From Salvelinus alpinus (taxonomy: Eukaryota; Chordata; Actinopteri; Salmoniformes; Salmonidae): a stretch of DNA of 64,000 nucleotides. Each line of letters begins with the position of its first letter. Position 1 is the stretch's first letter. A program made the translations under genes and the position numbers. Where the stretch lies: NCBI RefSeq assembly GCF_045679555.1, contig NC_092094.1, positions 19,553,905-19,617,904 on the forward strand, in the 5' to 3' direction. A model generated the notes under the pieces. The model saw nothing but the letters and a program-made list of their open reading frames with translations. It was not told the DNA's origin and did not search any database. Below, one piece after another: positions 1-15,600 of the stretch.

Positions 1-3923
<3,923 letters not shown>

Positions 3924-3948
3924 GAGTTGTCCCAGTGTCTGCCCCCCG

Positions 3949-4497
3949 TGGTGGCATTTTTCTGCTTTACCAAATGAGGAGAGTTACAAACTACACAGCA
4001 GTCAGAGTTATACTTAAACTCCATCTTTAATAATAAAAAGCTTTGCAATAGCCTTTTTGACGTTCAATGATGCGCTATCTCTAATGAACCATTGAAAAGT
4101 ACCAACAGAAAAGTACAAAGATCTTTTATAGCCAAGATACACCCCTCTCAACTTACATGACGAATCACAGATCTTAGGAACAGTTCACAAAGGTTAAGAT
4201 TTGTATGAACGATATCTGTGTCAACAGTTCTCATTGTAAAGACCAGTGTCTGGCCCCCTCACTCCAAAAGGGAACCGTCTCTCCCTGATACTCCCTGAAC
4301 AGAACCATTAGCTCATGTTATCTTGAATGCTCTTTAGGCTTTATTACCCAAAGACATGGTAAATCTCCTCTGTCAGTGCTATCTCATAGAGGCCCATCCT
4401 CAGTGGAACACACACACAATACTCAATTCTGTCGAATGTAACAACTATTATAATGTAATACAAACATTATAACATAATTTTACAATTTTCCACGACA
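3949..4497 (-). mobile_element. Fossil retroviral-type LTR (probably solo), minus strand
   Basis: On the minus strand the block starts TGTCGTGGAA, has a TATAAAAG box near 4130 and ends close to GCCACCA, so the ends are approximate inverted repeats as in LTRs. Flanks CCCCG and CCCCT may be a worn target-site duplication. No internal viral region is seen beside it. It starts 25 bp after the dyrk4 stop codon, inside the expected 3' UTR. Family assignment would need a repeat library. Moderately old by its imperfect ends. Confidence 0.5.
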
Positions 4498-6089
4498 CCC
4501 CTATCATGTAGCAGCACAAGGGAGGGGGCAGGAGGGCACCACTAGGCATTATGAACTTGAACATCATCAACCAGACACAGAAGATAATGCATACTGTTGT
4601 CATGTACAGGGGACCTCCTGTTTTGTGATATTCCTGTGGTCTATGAGATTCATTCTATACATTCTATAGAGTTACTTTAGCTGTTCTGAGTATCCCACTG
4701 AATGCACTGTCTACGTGTCATGGAGAAGAGCAAAGATTCATAGTTTGGCAAGCTACCAATCCCGACTCAAACATGGGTTATTGTTGATGGTTCGTTTACT
4801 GTTTAAAGGAGGCACAGAGACAGAGACAGAGACAGGATCAGTTAAAGTTACAATTCAGGAATACCGTGGTACGACAGCATTATGCTTTTGTTATGTGCAT
4901 CTTTTGTGGCCCAGATCACAATCCTCAACCCCAGCTATTGTTACCTGTTGTACATTGACTTCTTTGAAAAGTAAAAGATGCAATGCTTGCTCACCATTAA
5001 AAAAACATTTTTTATTTAAGCAAGTTAAAAAGATTAACGTTTCGGCCTTCAATGGCCTTCATCTTCTTTCCGTTCGTTGACTTCTTAAAGTATACTATTT
5101 ATATTTTAGGTTTACTCTTTTACTGCTGTACTTTGTGTAGATATTCCAAACCAAAGCAGCTCCGTTGTGCAATATTTTGCATGGCTTCAAAAAAAAAAGT
5201 TCTTCCTTCTAGAATGGTTATTAGTTTCTGAAGGAGTAAAGGCTGAGCCAAAGAAAGTATTTTTGTCACTGCTGATCTTTCAGCCCAGCTGTGCCCTGTA
5301 AGAAACATGTTCTATTCAAACCTTTATGTCCTGCATCTTTATTAGATTGAATAATGCTATTGGAATGATATTACATAGTTATAATGGTCATTATGGTGAT
5401 GATTATCCAGACATAGAAATTATGTTTGTAATGGCTTGTTTTCCCTGTACATATATATGTACCTGCTGTGATTTTTGATGTATGTAATGCAGAAAATTAT
5501 GTACGGTGTATGTTACAGGTTATTGTAAAGTTTAGACAAGGTTTTACTTGTTCAGGTTTTACTTGTATTATCTATGTATGAAAGAATAATTTTATACTCG
5601 ATTATGTTTGTGTTTGTAAACATTTTTTTTTACGATTAGACACTGAGAGACAATCATTTTATTAATAGTTTGTGCCTTGCAGTGTTATAATCCTTGCACT
5701 TTAGCTCTGTATTTACCTGGGATAAAAGACAGATTCTGCACATAAAAAAGTTACCCAAAAAGTAATCAAGTGAGAGTTGTGTAATCAATGATATACTGTA
5801 GCTTGCCAGGAAACATTCAGTGAGGGAATAGCATAATTTTGTGTTATCCCATGGCAGTTTCTAGAAGTCAACATAATGACAAAGAAAATAGAGCATATAG
5901 ACCAGAACATCCTGGTATTGGTGACATAAGCTCTTTGTAGCTGTAATGATGAGGTACAGTGTTTTGTGAAATGTATGCTGTCATTTTCCTTGCATCTGAT
6001 AAATAACCTGGCTACACAAGTTTACAGGGAGAGGCACCATAATCTGTATGTATCTTAATGGGGTAGACAACTAAATGAATTGACTGTAA
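4498..6089. other. Gene-free stretch downstream of dyrk4
   Basis: No host exon is seen. It probably holds residual dyrk4 3' UTR and AT-rich intergenic DNA. A short motif near 5035 (ACGTTTCGGCCTTCAATGG) resembles a common fish repeat end in which GATGAAG is followed by a GAAACGTT core; a weaker version occurs near 12370. Confidence 0.4.
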
Positions 6090-7527
6090 CCAGGTTTCCA
6101 TCCAAACGTATGTGGGTAAAGTACATGTCGGATAAATGACAGGCCTGATGGGAAAAAGTCGACAAAAAAAATACGCTGGGCAAGGTGAGATCTTTTAGTG
6201 TCGGTAAAATGTAATATGCGAGAAATGTCCGTGGAAACGCTTTTATGCGCAAATATTAACGTAATAACCATCAATCATATCGAACTAAACTTGGAGTCAC
6301 GCGATTACATGTTGTGTGGTCCGAAAGCATGCAGTTTATTCGGCTATAGATTGAATAAATTATGGTGAACTTCACAGGGTGGTGAAAGTGCAAGGTGATG
6401 ACAGAGTCGGTTTAGGTAACATGAAAGAGGATGGCATTGGCATGTCTGTACAAGTAGGGTGAGTCAACCTGTTTTTTTTCTACAAGCAAGCACTCACGCA
6501 CACAACACACACAGATAAATCAGTACCATGGACAGCCACATCATATTTAGCTTAAATTGATTGGACTAAATCGTTTTTGGTATATTTTAGTTGTCACTGT
6601 ATTAGACTAAGCATAGGTGATCAGATGATGTTGAAATGTTGAAGTTGCAATGGTGCTGGAATAGTTGAGGCAGCGCCTGTTTTCTTTGCGACTTCGATAA
6701 CTCTGCGTTGTTTTAAATCAATAGTTGTTTAGTAGACCGAACATTTTGGAAACATTACCTTACTTGACTATGCTGTAGGTAATTGTTTGTTACATACAAT
6801 ATGTTTTGTGGACTTCACCGGACAGAAGTTGCTCTCCGGTTTTGTGATGAAACAAAGATGTAGTTGAATTTATTCTGCCACTGTGTCTTCTTATTGTCTC
6901 AGCCTTATTCCTATAGGCCTATATCACGGTGTCAGGGCATATGAACTAACACATTATAGAGCAAACAATCACAACACATAGATTGTAATAGCCTATGTCT
7001 TTTTTCTTTCCTGGCTTCCCCTATGATTTTACCCACACTCCGCTACTGAAGATGATGAGCTTGATGCTCCTTTCCAATAAACATCGAGGGTCTTATTCTG
7101 GTTACATGAACATCGATGCTTGGCTGCCGTTTGACAAATAAAAATAAACTCACTTTTTAGTCCATAATAATCTCATCATGGGCTATGGCCTACCTGCACT
7201 ATATTTGCGAGATGTTGGCTAGACTAGAGAGCACGTGCAAATACCAGTGTGAGCACACTCTATTTCACGCAACATTTTTTGGTGAGAAAACCATCAGTAG
7301 AGTTGGAAATGCGATGGAAACCCATTTAACTTGTATTTTTTATTCGTTACATGGGAATTTTACCGCGAAAGGTATTTGTTTGTGGACTACGTCATCACTC
7401 ACAGCTTTTATCCCCAACAAGTCAATTTGATGGAAACACATCTCTGGTGGGAAAATGAGCATATTGTTTTTATACGGATTTTAGAATATTCGATTGAAAA
7501 TCTGTCGCCAATGGGATGGAAACCTAG
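6090..7527. mobile_element. Non-autonomous element with inverted ends (AGGTTTCCATCC)
   Basis: The left end reads CCAGGTTTCCATCCAAACG and the right end, reverse-complemented, reads CTAGGTTTCCATCCCATTGG. The motif GATGGAAAC recurs inside near 7313 and 7430. No transposase frame is present. I recognise this sequence type as a common salmonid dispersed repeat, but cannot assign its superfamily. Its right end is 286 bp from the ndufa9 start codon. Confidence 0.6.
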
Positions 7528-7810
7528 CTTAGTCACAAAAGATTAAAGAGTTACACTATTGGATGAGAATATAAGTGGGAACAATATATATATTTATATA
7601 TATATACAGTATTTATAGTTTACGCCTGATATGTTAGGTTAGTCCCTGGCTGGCTGGTTATATTTCAGAATAGTGATTACAATATAGCAAAATACTGTTA
7701 CATTGCCAACATGTTGAAATTATAACGCTCTCAAACAAACGAATCTATTAACTCACGCAAAACCCAGACCCTTCTAACTTGCCGTACCAAGAAGCGCTTT
7801 TAGAGAAGAA

Positions 7811-7821
7811 ACATGGCGGCC
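7811..7821 (+). promoter_or_regulatory. YY1-type motif overlapping ndufa9 start codon
   Basis: The start codon lies in AAACATGGCGGC, close to the YY1 consensus AAnATGGCGGC that often overlaps translation starts of housekeeping and mitochondrial genes. It also gives a good Kozak context (A at -3, G at +4). Confidence 0.5.
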
Positions 7822-10800
7822 GCTGCGCTCGTTAGACGTCCTGCGAGTGTCCTTCCCAGGTTTTCAAGTGAGTAACACAAGACATGCACTTTTAGATGAT
7901 AGAAATGCACCGATAACTGCACTGTTGAGAGATAGTTGAAAGAATGTTTAATCTGAACACAGAATAGTTTTTAAGTGACATTGCTACCCTCTGTGACTAT
8001 TTTTGTGATATGACCTAAGTTAGCCGGTTAGCTAACTCTTGCTTACGAATACGACTAACGTTAGTTGTCTAATTTCTAGCACCATGTCATATATCAGATA
8101 TCAGTTTGTGCCACAGACATTTTTGCTAAGAAGGCCTATGTTTTTGGTTGGTTGATCATTGGTGATGTTGGCAGTTTGAATACAGTACAACCATCAGAGA
8201 TACCCCACCCCCTCTGCTTGTACTGCTCCCCCCTGCAGGTTCCTGCTCCCCTGTGGTGCTATCAGCCGTCCCTGTGACAGTCCAGCAGAGAACGGTCCAC
8301 CATGCTGTCATCCCCAGAGGGAAAGGGGGGCGCTCCTCCTCCAGTGGGGTAGCAGCCACAGTCTTCGGAGCCACCGGCTTCCTGGGAAGATATGTTGTCA
8401 ACCGCCTGGGTGAGTTTCACCATCATCAGTCCCGATGCCTTCAGATGATAACCTTTCAAATGACCATGTTGTGTTGCTACCATGTTGTTGTCATGTTGTG
8501 TTGCTACCATGTTGTTGTCATGTTGTGTTGCTACCATGTTGTTGTCATGTTGTGTTGCTACCATGTTGTCATGTTGTGTTGCTACCATGTTGTTGCCATG
8601 TTGTGTTGCTGCCTTGCTATGTTGTTGTCTTAGGTTTCTCTTTTTGTAGTGTTGTGTTGTCTCTTGTCGTGATGTGTGTTTTGTCCTATATTTATATTTT
8701 ATTTATTTATTTTTTATCCCAGCCCCCGTACCCGCAGGAGGTATTTTGCCTTTTGGTAGGCCGTCATTGTAAATAAGAATTTATTCTTAACTGACTTGCC
8801 TAGTTAAATAAAAACTTTTTTTTTTAAACATGGCAGCTCTGTGGTCTTCTTCAACTTATTTCTTATGTTTATATGTGATTGTGAGGGATGCATTAATTTC
8901 TTTGGTTTTGTGACAATCCTCTTTGTTTACACTGCAGTGACTGCATACTTGTGTTTCCTATGGCGCAGTTATGTGTTTGTTGACCTGTCTGGTGGTTTTG
9001 TAGGTCGTATGGGTTCTCAGATTGTGATTCCTCACCGGTGTGACCAGTATGACCTCATGTATCTCAGGCCCATGGGGGATCTAGGACAGATCATCTTTAT
9101 GGTGAGAAAAATACAATTTATCAGATGTGATGTCATTAATCACTTCACTTTCAAATCTCTTCATTTGTTAGCTAAGTGTTGGTTTTTCTCATGCCAGGTT
9201 ACCCTCAAGCCTCATATGTGCACTCCGCCTTGCTATATTTCAGGAGTGGGATGCCAGGAACAAGGATTCTATCAGAAAAGCATTGGCTCACTCCAATGTG
9301 GTCATCAACCTGGTGGGACGAGAGTGGGAAACCAAGTATGGCCCAACTGACAGTATACACAAACATATTTTAGAAAAGTACATGGTTCCTAAAAAGAACC
9401 CACTGGTGGTGAACATTCACATAAACAGTTGCTCCATCACTCCATCACTATATGAATCAACCTACTTTTAACTACACCAGAGGCTTGAATTACTCCTTAG
9501 TGGAGCAAAGAACCTCAACCCTGCTTCCACCATTAGGAACACTTATATTATGACTTTCTGCAAAACGTTTGTTGTACTTGGCTTTACTCAGTGTTCTGTT
9601 CTTCCTCTTTCTATCTGTATAAAGGAACTATCCCTTTGAGGACACCTACGTGAGCATCCCTCAGCAGATTGCCAAAGCCACCCGGGAGGCAGGCATCACA
9701 AAGCTGATCCATATATCTCACCTCAACGCTGACATCCGCAGCCCCTCCAAATACCTTAGGAATAAGGTACTGGCTAATGCAGAGCTCTGTTGAACTCTCT
9801 TTCTTGGACATATTTCTTTCTGGCATGTCATTGTGGAGAAATATCATGTAATGTGTGTAATTTAACCTTGTAGGCAGTAGGTGAGACGGCTGTGAGAGAT
9901 GAATTTCCTGATGCCATCATCATGAAGCCTGCTGAGATGTTTGGAAGGGAGGACAGATTCTTCAACCATTTTGCCAGTAAATAAGCAGAGCATAGTTAAT
10001 TTCCGTGTGGCCCAGAGTAAAAACGGTTAAAAAGTTAAATAAGATTTAAATGTGATCTGTCAGAACTCTTAAGTAGACAGTGTCTGTATTTGTGGGAATA
10101 TGTTGGCATAATTACACAGCCTCTGTTGACTGTATAGGACTGCAAACTGTTGAGGGGGCTATTGCATAGTTGAATGTTCAGTGTATTGGCAAAACAAACC
10201 AAAATAATGATTTTTTTATGGTGCTACATCGGCTCCAATTGGTCTTTATGCAATGCTATTATTGTTTAAAAGGGGATGAGTTCAGTCATTGTTTGAATGT
10301 TTGTTTTTTCCTTTGTTGCACAGACATGCGCTGGTTTGGGAAAGCTGTGCCTCTCATCTCCATGGGGAAGAAGACGGTGAAGCAGCCTGTTCATGTGAGT
10401 GTGTCTGATCTCATGATGTCAGCCATGTCTGTTACTCAAGACTCACTCTGTCTGCGCTTTTCAGGTGGTGGATGTGGCCAAGGCTATCATCAACGCCATC
10501 AAGGACCCTGATGCCAATGGCAAGACATATGCACTAGTTGGGTAAGGACTTGAAATGGGCATGACTTTTGGCTGTTTTTTAGGGATGTCAATTGCGTTTC
10601 CAGTCAGTTCAGGAAATTAAGTAAAATTCTATCCATTAATTTGAACTGCTCATTATCAACAACTAGGTGAACCTAGTATAAATCATAAAAACGACTGTTC
10701 ATCGACTAGATGAGTTGCTTTATTGCATGGGTTTGTATCTTGTACTCACCCAGGGTGTGGAATAAAATATATGATTGTGTAATGGCAGTTTCATGTTCAC

Positions 10801-11680
10801 ACATGCAGTACATTATTTAGAAACGTCAACCAGCAGAATTTAGAGATGTAGCAACCAAAATGTTTGTCAGTCTTTTGGTTAGTTTTGTTTTCCTGCCACA
10901 CAGACCAAACCGTTATCTCCTTCATGACCTGGTGGAGTACGTGTATGCTGTGGCACACAGGCCCTTTGTGCCCTACCCTCTCCCACGCCCTCTCTATCAG
11001 TGAGTATGCACCGGCTTCTGGTTCTGCATGGTATCTTAAATGGCCCTCGGGAGGAAAATTAACTGTGTACGTACTATTATAGGATGACTGATGAAGTGGT
11101 GTGCCAAGCTGTTAGTATGTTTAGAACACAAAAAGCCTTATCAAGTTTGACCAGTGGATGTGAGGTGGCAAGGAACAAGGAACCTGTCGGTATTTTAAAT
11201 GCAATACTATCAGATACGTTATGATAAACATGTCTTTCCTTTATCTCTGGTTTCAGTCTTGTTGCACGTTTCTTTGCAATGAACCCATTCGAGCCTTGGA
11301 CAACTCCTGACAAAGTAGATCGAGTAAGAAAATGCAATATAAACAGCAAATTATAAGCATCTTTGTAAAAAGCAAATTTTATACAAATTAAGGTAAATTG
11401 GAATTTTCTTTCATGTTTTTGGGGCCACATGTTGAAGAAATGTGAATGAAGGAAACATGTTTAAACTTTCTCTTGGATTTGTGTAATGACCTGAATGTGT
11501 TTGTTCCAGTTCCATACCACAGATATGAAGTATCCAGGGCTTCCTGGCTTGGAGGACCTAGGCATTATCCCTGCCTCCATAGAGCAGAAGGCTATCGAGG
11601 TCCTGCGTCGCCATCGCCGCTTCCGCTTCTTGGAGGCTGAGTTGTCCGATACCAAGCCAGCCAAGACAGTCAACTATTGA
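7813..11680 (+). CDS. ndufa9: NDUFA9, complex I 39-kDa accessory subunit
   Basis: Eleven exons: 7813-7867, 8239-8409, 9004-9101, 9244-9335, 9625-9766, 9874-9976, 10324-10394, 10465-10541, 10904-10999, 11257-11323, 11510-11680 (TGA). Frame is continuous for 380 aa, about the length of the human protein (377). The N-terminus is Arg/Ala-rich without acidic residues, fitting a mitochondrial targeting peptide. The Rossmann nucleotide-binding motif GATGFLG lies at residues 62-68, followed by family blocks such as [45 protein letters not shown] and [18 protein letters not shown]9 is an atypical SDR-fold subunit that binds NADPH at the Q-module/matrix-arm junction and supports complex I assembly. Intron 2 holds a minisatellite-headed repeat. 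The gene looks intact and functional. Confidence 0.97.
8460..8825 (+). repeat. Minisatellite-headed salmonid dispersed repeat in ndufa9 intron 2
   Basis: A tandem array of CATGTTGTGTTGCTAC and CATGTTGTTGT units (about 8464-8630) is followed by the same tail as the 2545-2875 copy, ending AGTTAAATAAAAAC. It creates long spurious Cys/Val/Leu-rich frames on the plus strand, which are not genes. Confidence 0.75.
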
Positions 11681-11778
11681 GTAGCCCGTCTTGTCTGACT
11701 GCCCAACACCACCACCATAGCCACAGGCTGATCCTCCTATACAACTGTGCTGTCTTCTTTTACAAATACTCTGTACAT

Positions 11779-11840
11779 AAATAAATAACAGATGATCGTC
11801 TAAAACTATTTTGTCATTATGATTCCATGGATCCATTAAA
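11779..11840 (+). promoter_or_regulatory. Candidate ndufa9 polyadenylation signals
   Basis: AATAAA at 11779-11784, with overlapping repeats, and ATTAAA at 11835-11840, about 100-160 bp after the stop codon. Confidence 0.6.
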
Positions 11841-11880
11841 ACAGCATTCATTGTGTAGCAAAAAAAATATTAAGTCTAAA

Positions 11881-12664
11881 TAATCAGTCACCTTAACACA
11901 CTCCCATGTAACGTAACATGTGCATCACTATTTATTGAGATGTACTTTGAAACCACCATCTGAACGGTGTTTCAGGACTTTGAGTCAGCAAGGTTCAGCA
12001 ATCTATTCTTTCCTCCAGTAACTCACTATCTGTTTTTATGGAGCCCCTCCCACAGTTCCACTACACACCAACTGATAAGATTTCAACTGTTATGTCCACG
12101 TTTCCCTCAGCAATTATCAATGATGTTCTACATAACATATCTGGTCTTAACATGTGTGTTTGTGTAATCATGCTTGTGTTTGTAGGCCTAAATGATGTAG
12201 CCTAATTGTTTATGAATGTATGTTATCCATTCATGCTTTTGTATATGTACTATTGATATTTGTAAATCAAACAATGAAATCAAGCCACAGCCGGCCATGA
12301 TTACAGACATCTGTGTATGTGTCCTTTGACACTATATAAACTAGTGACCCGCAGTGTGTGCCATTATACCCCGATGAAGACAGTGTGGCTGTTGAAATCT
12401 TGGTATTAAATTATTGTGCCTTTTCTTTGTAATGTGTTATTTTAACAGTTGATCTACCTTGTCAACTCTCCATAACTGTTAATTAAGTAAATCAATGGTG
12501 ATTCGCGTTTTTTTTTTTAATAGGCACATGTATCCTTTGTTGATTAGATAAGAAGTATTTTATGGCATTACATGGAGGGAGTTGTAACATCTTTAGAGGG
12601 CACAGTTACCGAATCAATGTATATGACAAAGGGACATAACCAGGCTTGTTGTCGACAGGTAGCA
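11881..12664. other. Intergenic stretch between ndufa9 and galnt8 copy 1
   Basis: No gene is seen. Near 12370 lies a repeat-like end, CCGATGAAGACAGTGTGGC, followed by GTTGAAATCTTGG. An in-frame ATG at 12572 could extend the galnt8 N-terminus by 31 residues, but a CAG at 12658 just before the favoured start could equally be a splice acceptor for a 5' UTR exon. Confidence 0.4.
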
Positions 12665-15600
12665 ATGAAGCTCAACGTCCTGCGAGGAGTGGGAATCACG
12701 TTTGGAGCCATTATTCCACTCATCATGTATATTGTCTATATGAAACAGGCAGTGAGTTCCACTTCCAATACAAAAAGGCTTCACCAAAAAGAGACTGCCA
12801 AGGATCAGAATACTGTGCTGATGACGAGACTGGAGAGAATTGAAAAGAACATCAACAAACTATGTAAGTGTTTCTATGTAAGTGTTCTCAATCGCCATCT
12901 TGACATATATTCTTTGCATTTCAGTATTCTTTACTGAAGTACATGACATGACAATATGCACAGTGATTTTTGGGGGGATTGTGACTCTTGTAATGCATTT
13001 CTGCAATATTTATGTTATGTTGCATGGGTAATATGCTTCTGCATATGAGCTAAAATAATACAGTCATTGTCAGTCAATCATTAAATTAATCTGCCAGTGA
13101 CTCAGAAATACTGTAAAATGAAGTGTTACTTAAGAACAAAAGGGAATTGGTTCGTATTGTTGTTAGTCTTCTACTGATAGATGGCACTCATGCCAATAAC
13201 ATTGACACATAGTTTTCCTCAGTGGCATCAGTAATACCTGTGAGCATTTTGTCCACAGCCGAATTAATAGAATCTAAATATCAGAAAGACCCCCCAACAA
13301 GGGACGAAGTTGTGGTAACAGAGGCAAAGAAGATGGTGGTGCCCAAGTTGTATCCCAACTCCTACCTGTTAACAAAGTGGGGTGATGACCTCTCAGAGGA
13401 GGAGCAGAGAGAGGCCGAGGCCCTGTTCCAGAGATATGGATACAACGTCTTCTTGAGTGACCAACTGCCACTCAACAGAGAGCTGCCAGATACACGAGAC
13501 AACAGGTTAAACCAACTGTAATCAGGACTGTAACTTTGCTATGGTCATGACCGTAACTACGCTGCTTGGTCATGACTTGATGAAATGAGGAGGACATTTA
13601 AATATTACTGTCTGATAAATGGTAAGACACAAAGCACAGGTGGTGGTATGCCTTCTAAATAATCTCTCAACACTCAGATGTTTGCAGAAGACATACCCCA
13701 AGGACCTTCCTAGTATTGCTGTGGTATTGATCTACCTGGACGAGGCTCTGTCTGTCATTAAGAGGGCAATCTGCAGCATCATCAACCGAACCCCTGAACA
13801 CCTGCTGAGAGAAATCATTCTGGTGGATGACCACAGCTCCAATGGTGCATCTCACAGTCACCATTCCATTACTAGTGGAGGAAGTATTTGTCTATAGTCT
13901 TGATTATGAATCTCTTCTCTCCACAGAAGACCTGGGAGAAAAGCTAGCTGCCTACATAAAGCTCATCCACAAGGAAAGGCCGGGCCTTATAAAAAGGGTG
14001 AGACACAAGCAGCAGATGGGACTGACTCAAGCCCGCATCTCAGGGTGGGAGCACGCCACCGCCGATACAGTGGCCATTCTGGATGCTCACATTGAAGTCA
14101 ACGTGGGGTGGTAAGTGCCATGTGTGTATGGTGTTTCCCATACATTACTTGGGCATCATCTGTCTGCTTGTCTTTGATTGATTGACTTTTGTTGTTGTCC
14201 ACGCTTACAGGGCAGAGCCACTGCTGGCCAGGATCAAAGCAGACAGGACCACTGTGGTGACTCCGGTGTTTGACAAGGTCGGTTTTGATGACCTGCAGGT
14301 GGAGCATTACTGGGCCAATGCACACGGTTTTGACTGGCCCCTGTGGTGCATGTACGAGTCCTTCAGACCAGAGTGGAACGAGCTCCATGATGAATCACAA
14401 CCAGGGAAGTAAGTGACGTCCACTATGTAGCATCCAGCCCCATCACTATGAGACTTATTGTCTCATATGTTCTGTATTAATTAGTAGCAGTCAATAGGAA
14501 TTGCAGAAGAATACCATGTACACTGAACAAAAATATAAATGCAACATGTAATGTGTTGGTCCCATGTTTCATGAGCTGAAATAAAAGATCCCAGAAATTT
14601 TCCATACACACAAAAAGCTTATTTCTCTCAATTTTTATACACACATTTCTTTACATCCCTTTTAGTGAGCATTTCTCATTTGCCAAGATAATCCATCCAC
14701 CTGACAGGTGTGGCATATCAAGAATCTGATTAAACAGTATGATCATTACACGGGTGCTCCTTGTGCTGGGGACAATAAAAGACCACTCTAAAATGTGCAG
14801 TTTGTCACACAACACAATGCCACAGATGTCTCAAGTTTTGAGGCAGCGTGCAATTGGCATGCTGACTGCAGGAATTTCCACCAGAGCTGTTGCCAGATAA
14901 TTTAATGTTCATTTCTCTACCATAAGCCACCTTCAACGTCGTTTTAGAGAATTTGGCAGTGCATCCAACCAGCCTCACAACCACAGACCACATGTAACCA
15001 TGCCAGCCCAGGACCTCCACATCTGGCTTCTTCACCTGCGGGTTCGTCTGAGACCAGCTACCCAGATTGCTGATGAAACTGTGGGTTTGCACAACCCAAA
15101 ACATTTCTGCACAAACTGTCAGAAACGGTCTCAGGGAAGCTCATCTACGTGCTCATCGTCCTTACCAGGGTCTTGACCTGACTGCAGTTTGGCATCGTGA
15201 CTGATTTCAGTGGGCAAATGCTCACCTTCGATGACCACTGGCAAGCTGGAGAAGTGTGCTCTTCACAGATTAATACGGGTTTCAACTGTACCAGGCAGAT
15301 GGCAGACAGTGTGTATGGTGTCGTGTGGGTTGAGCGTTTTGTGAACAGTGCCCAATGGTGGCGGCGGGGTTTTGGTATGGCCAGGCATAAGCTACAGTGA
15401 ACAATTGACTTGATTTCCTTATATGAACTGTAACTCGGTAAAATCGTTGAAATTGTTGCATGTTTTTTCAGTGTAGAATTGATTTCAATGATGTGTATTG
15501 TGTGTCTGTTGTAGCTCCTGCTTCTTGTAGCAGTGCTTTTACTTGCTGGTTGGTTCCACATAATCACTCACTGACTTTTCTTTTTATAGGAGTCCTTCTG

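Noticed and set aside
4715-5080. 121-aa plus-strand frame downstream of dyrk4
   Set aside because: No motif, low-complexity TETETE run, and part of it reads through a dispersed repeat end.
8464-8630. Regular direct repeats that might suggest a CRISPR array
   Set aside because: The units are contiguous variants of one another without unique spacers, in a vertebrate intron; it is a minisatellite.
8253-8776. Long Cys/Val/Leu-rich open frames with repeated CCYHVVVML units
   Set aside because: They are translations of the minisatellite in ndufa9 intron 2 and of the overlapping exon in a wrong frame.
14805-15567. Minus-strand frames of 99 and 140 aa in galnt8 intron 5
   Set aside because: They fall in the Tc1 derivative and its flank, antisense to its decayed transposase, and have no known motif.
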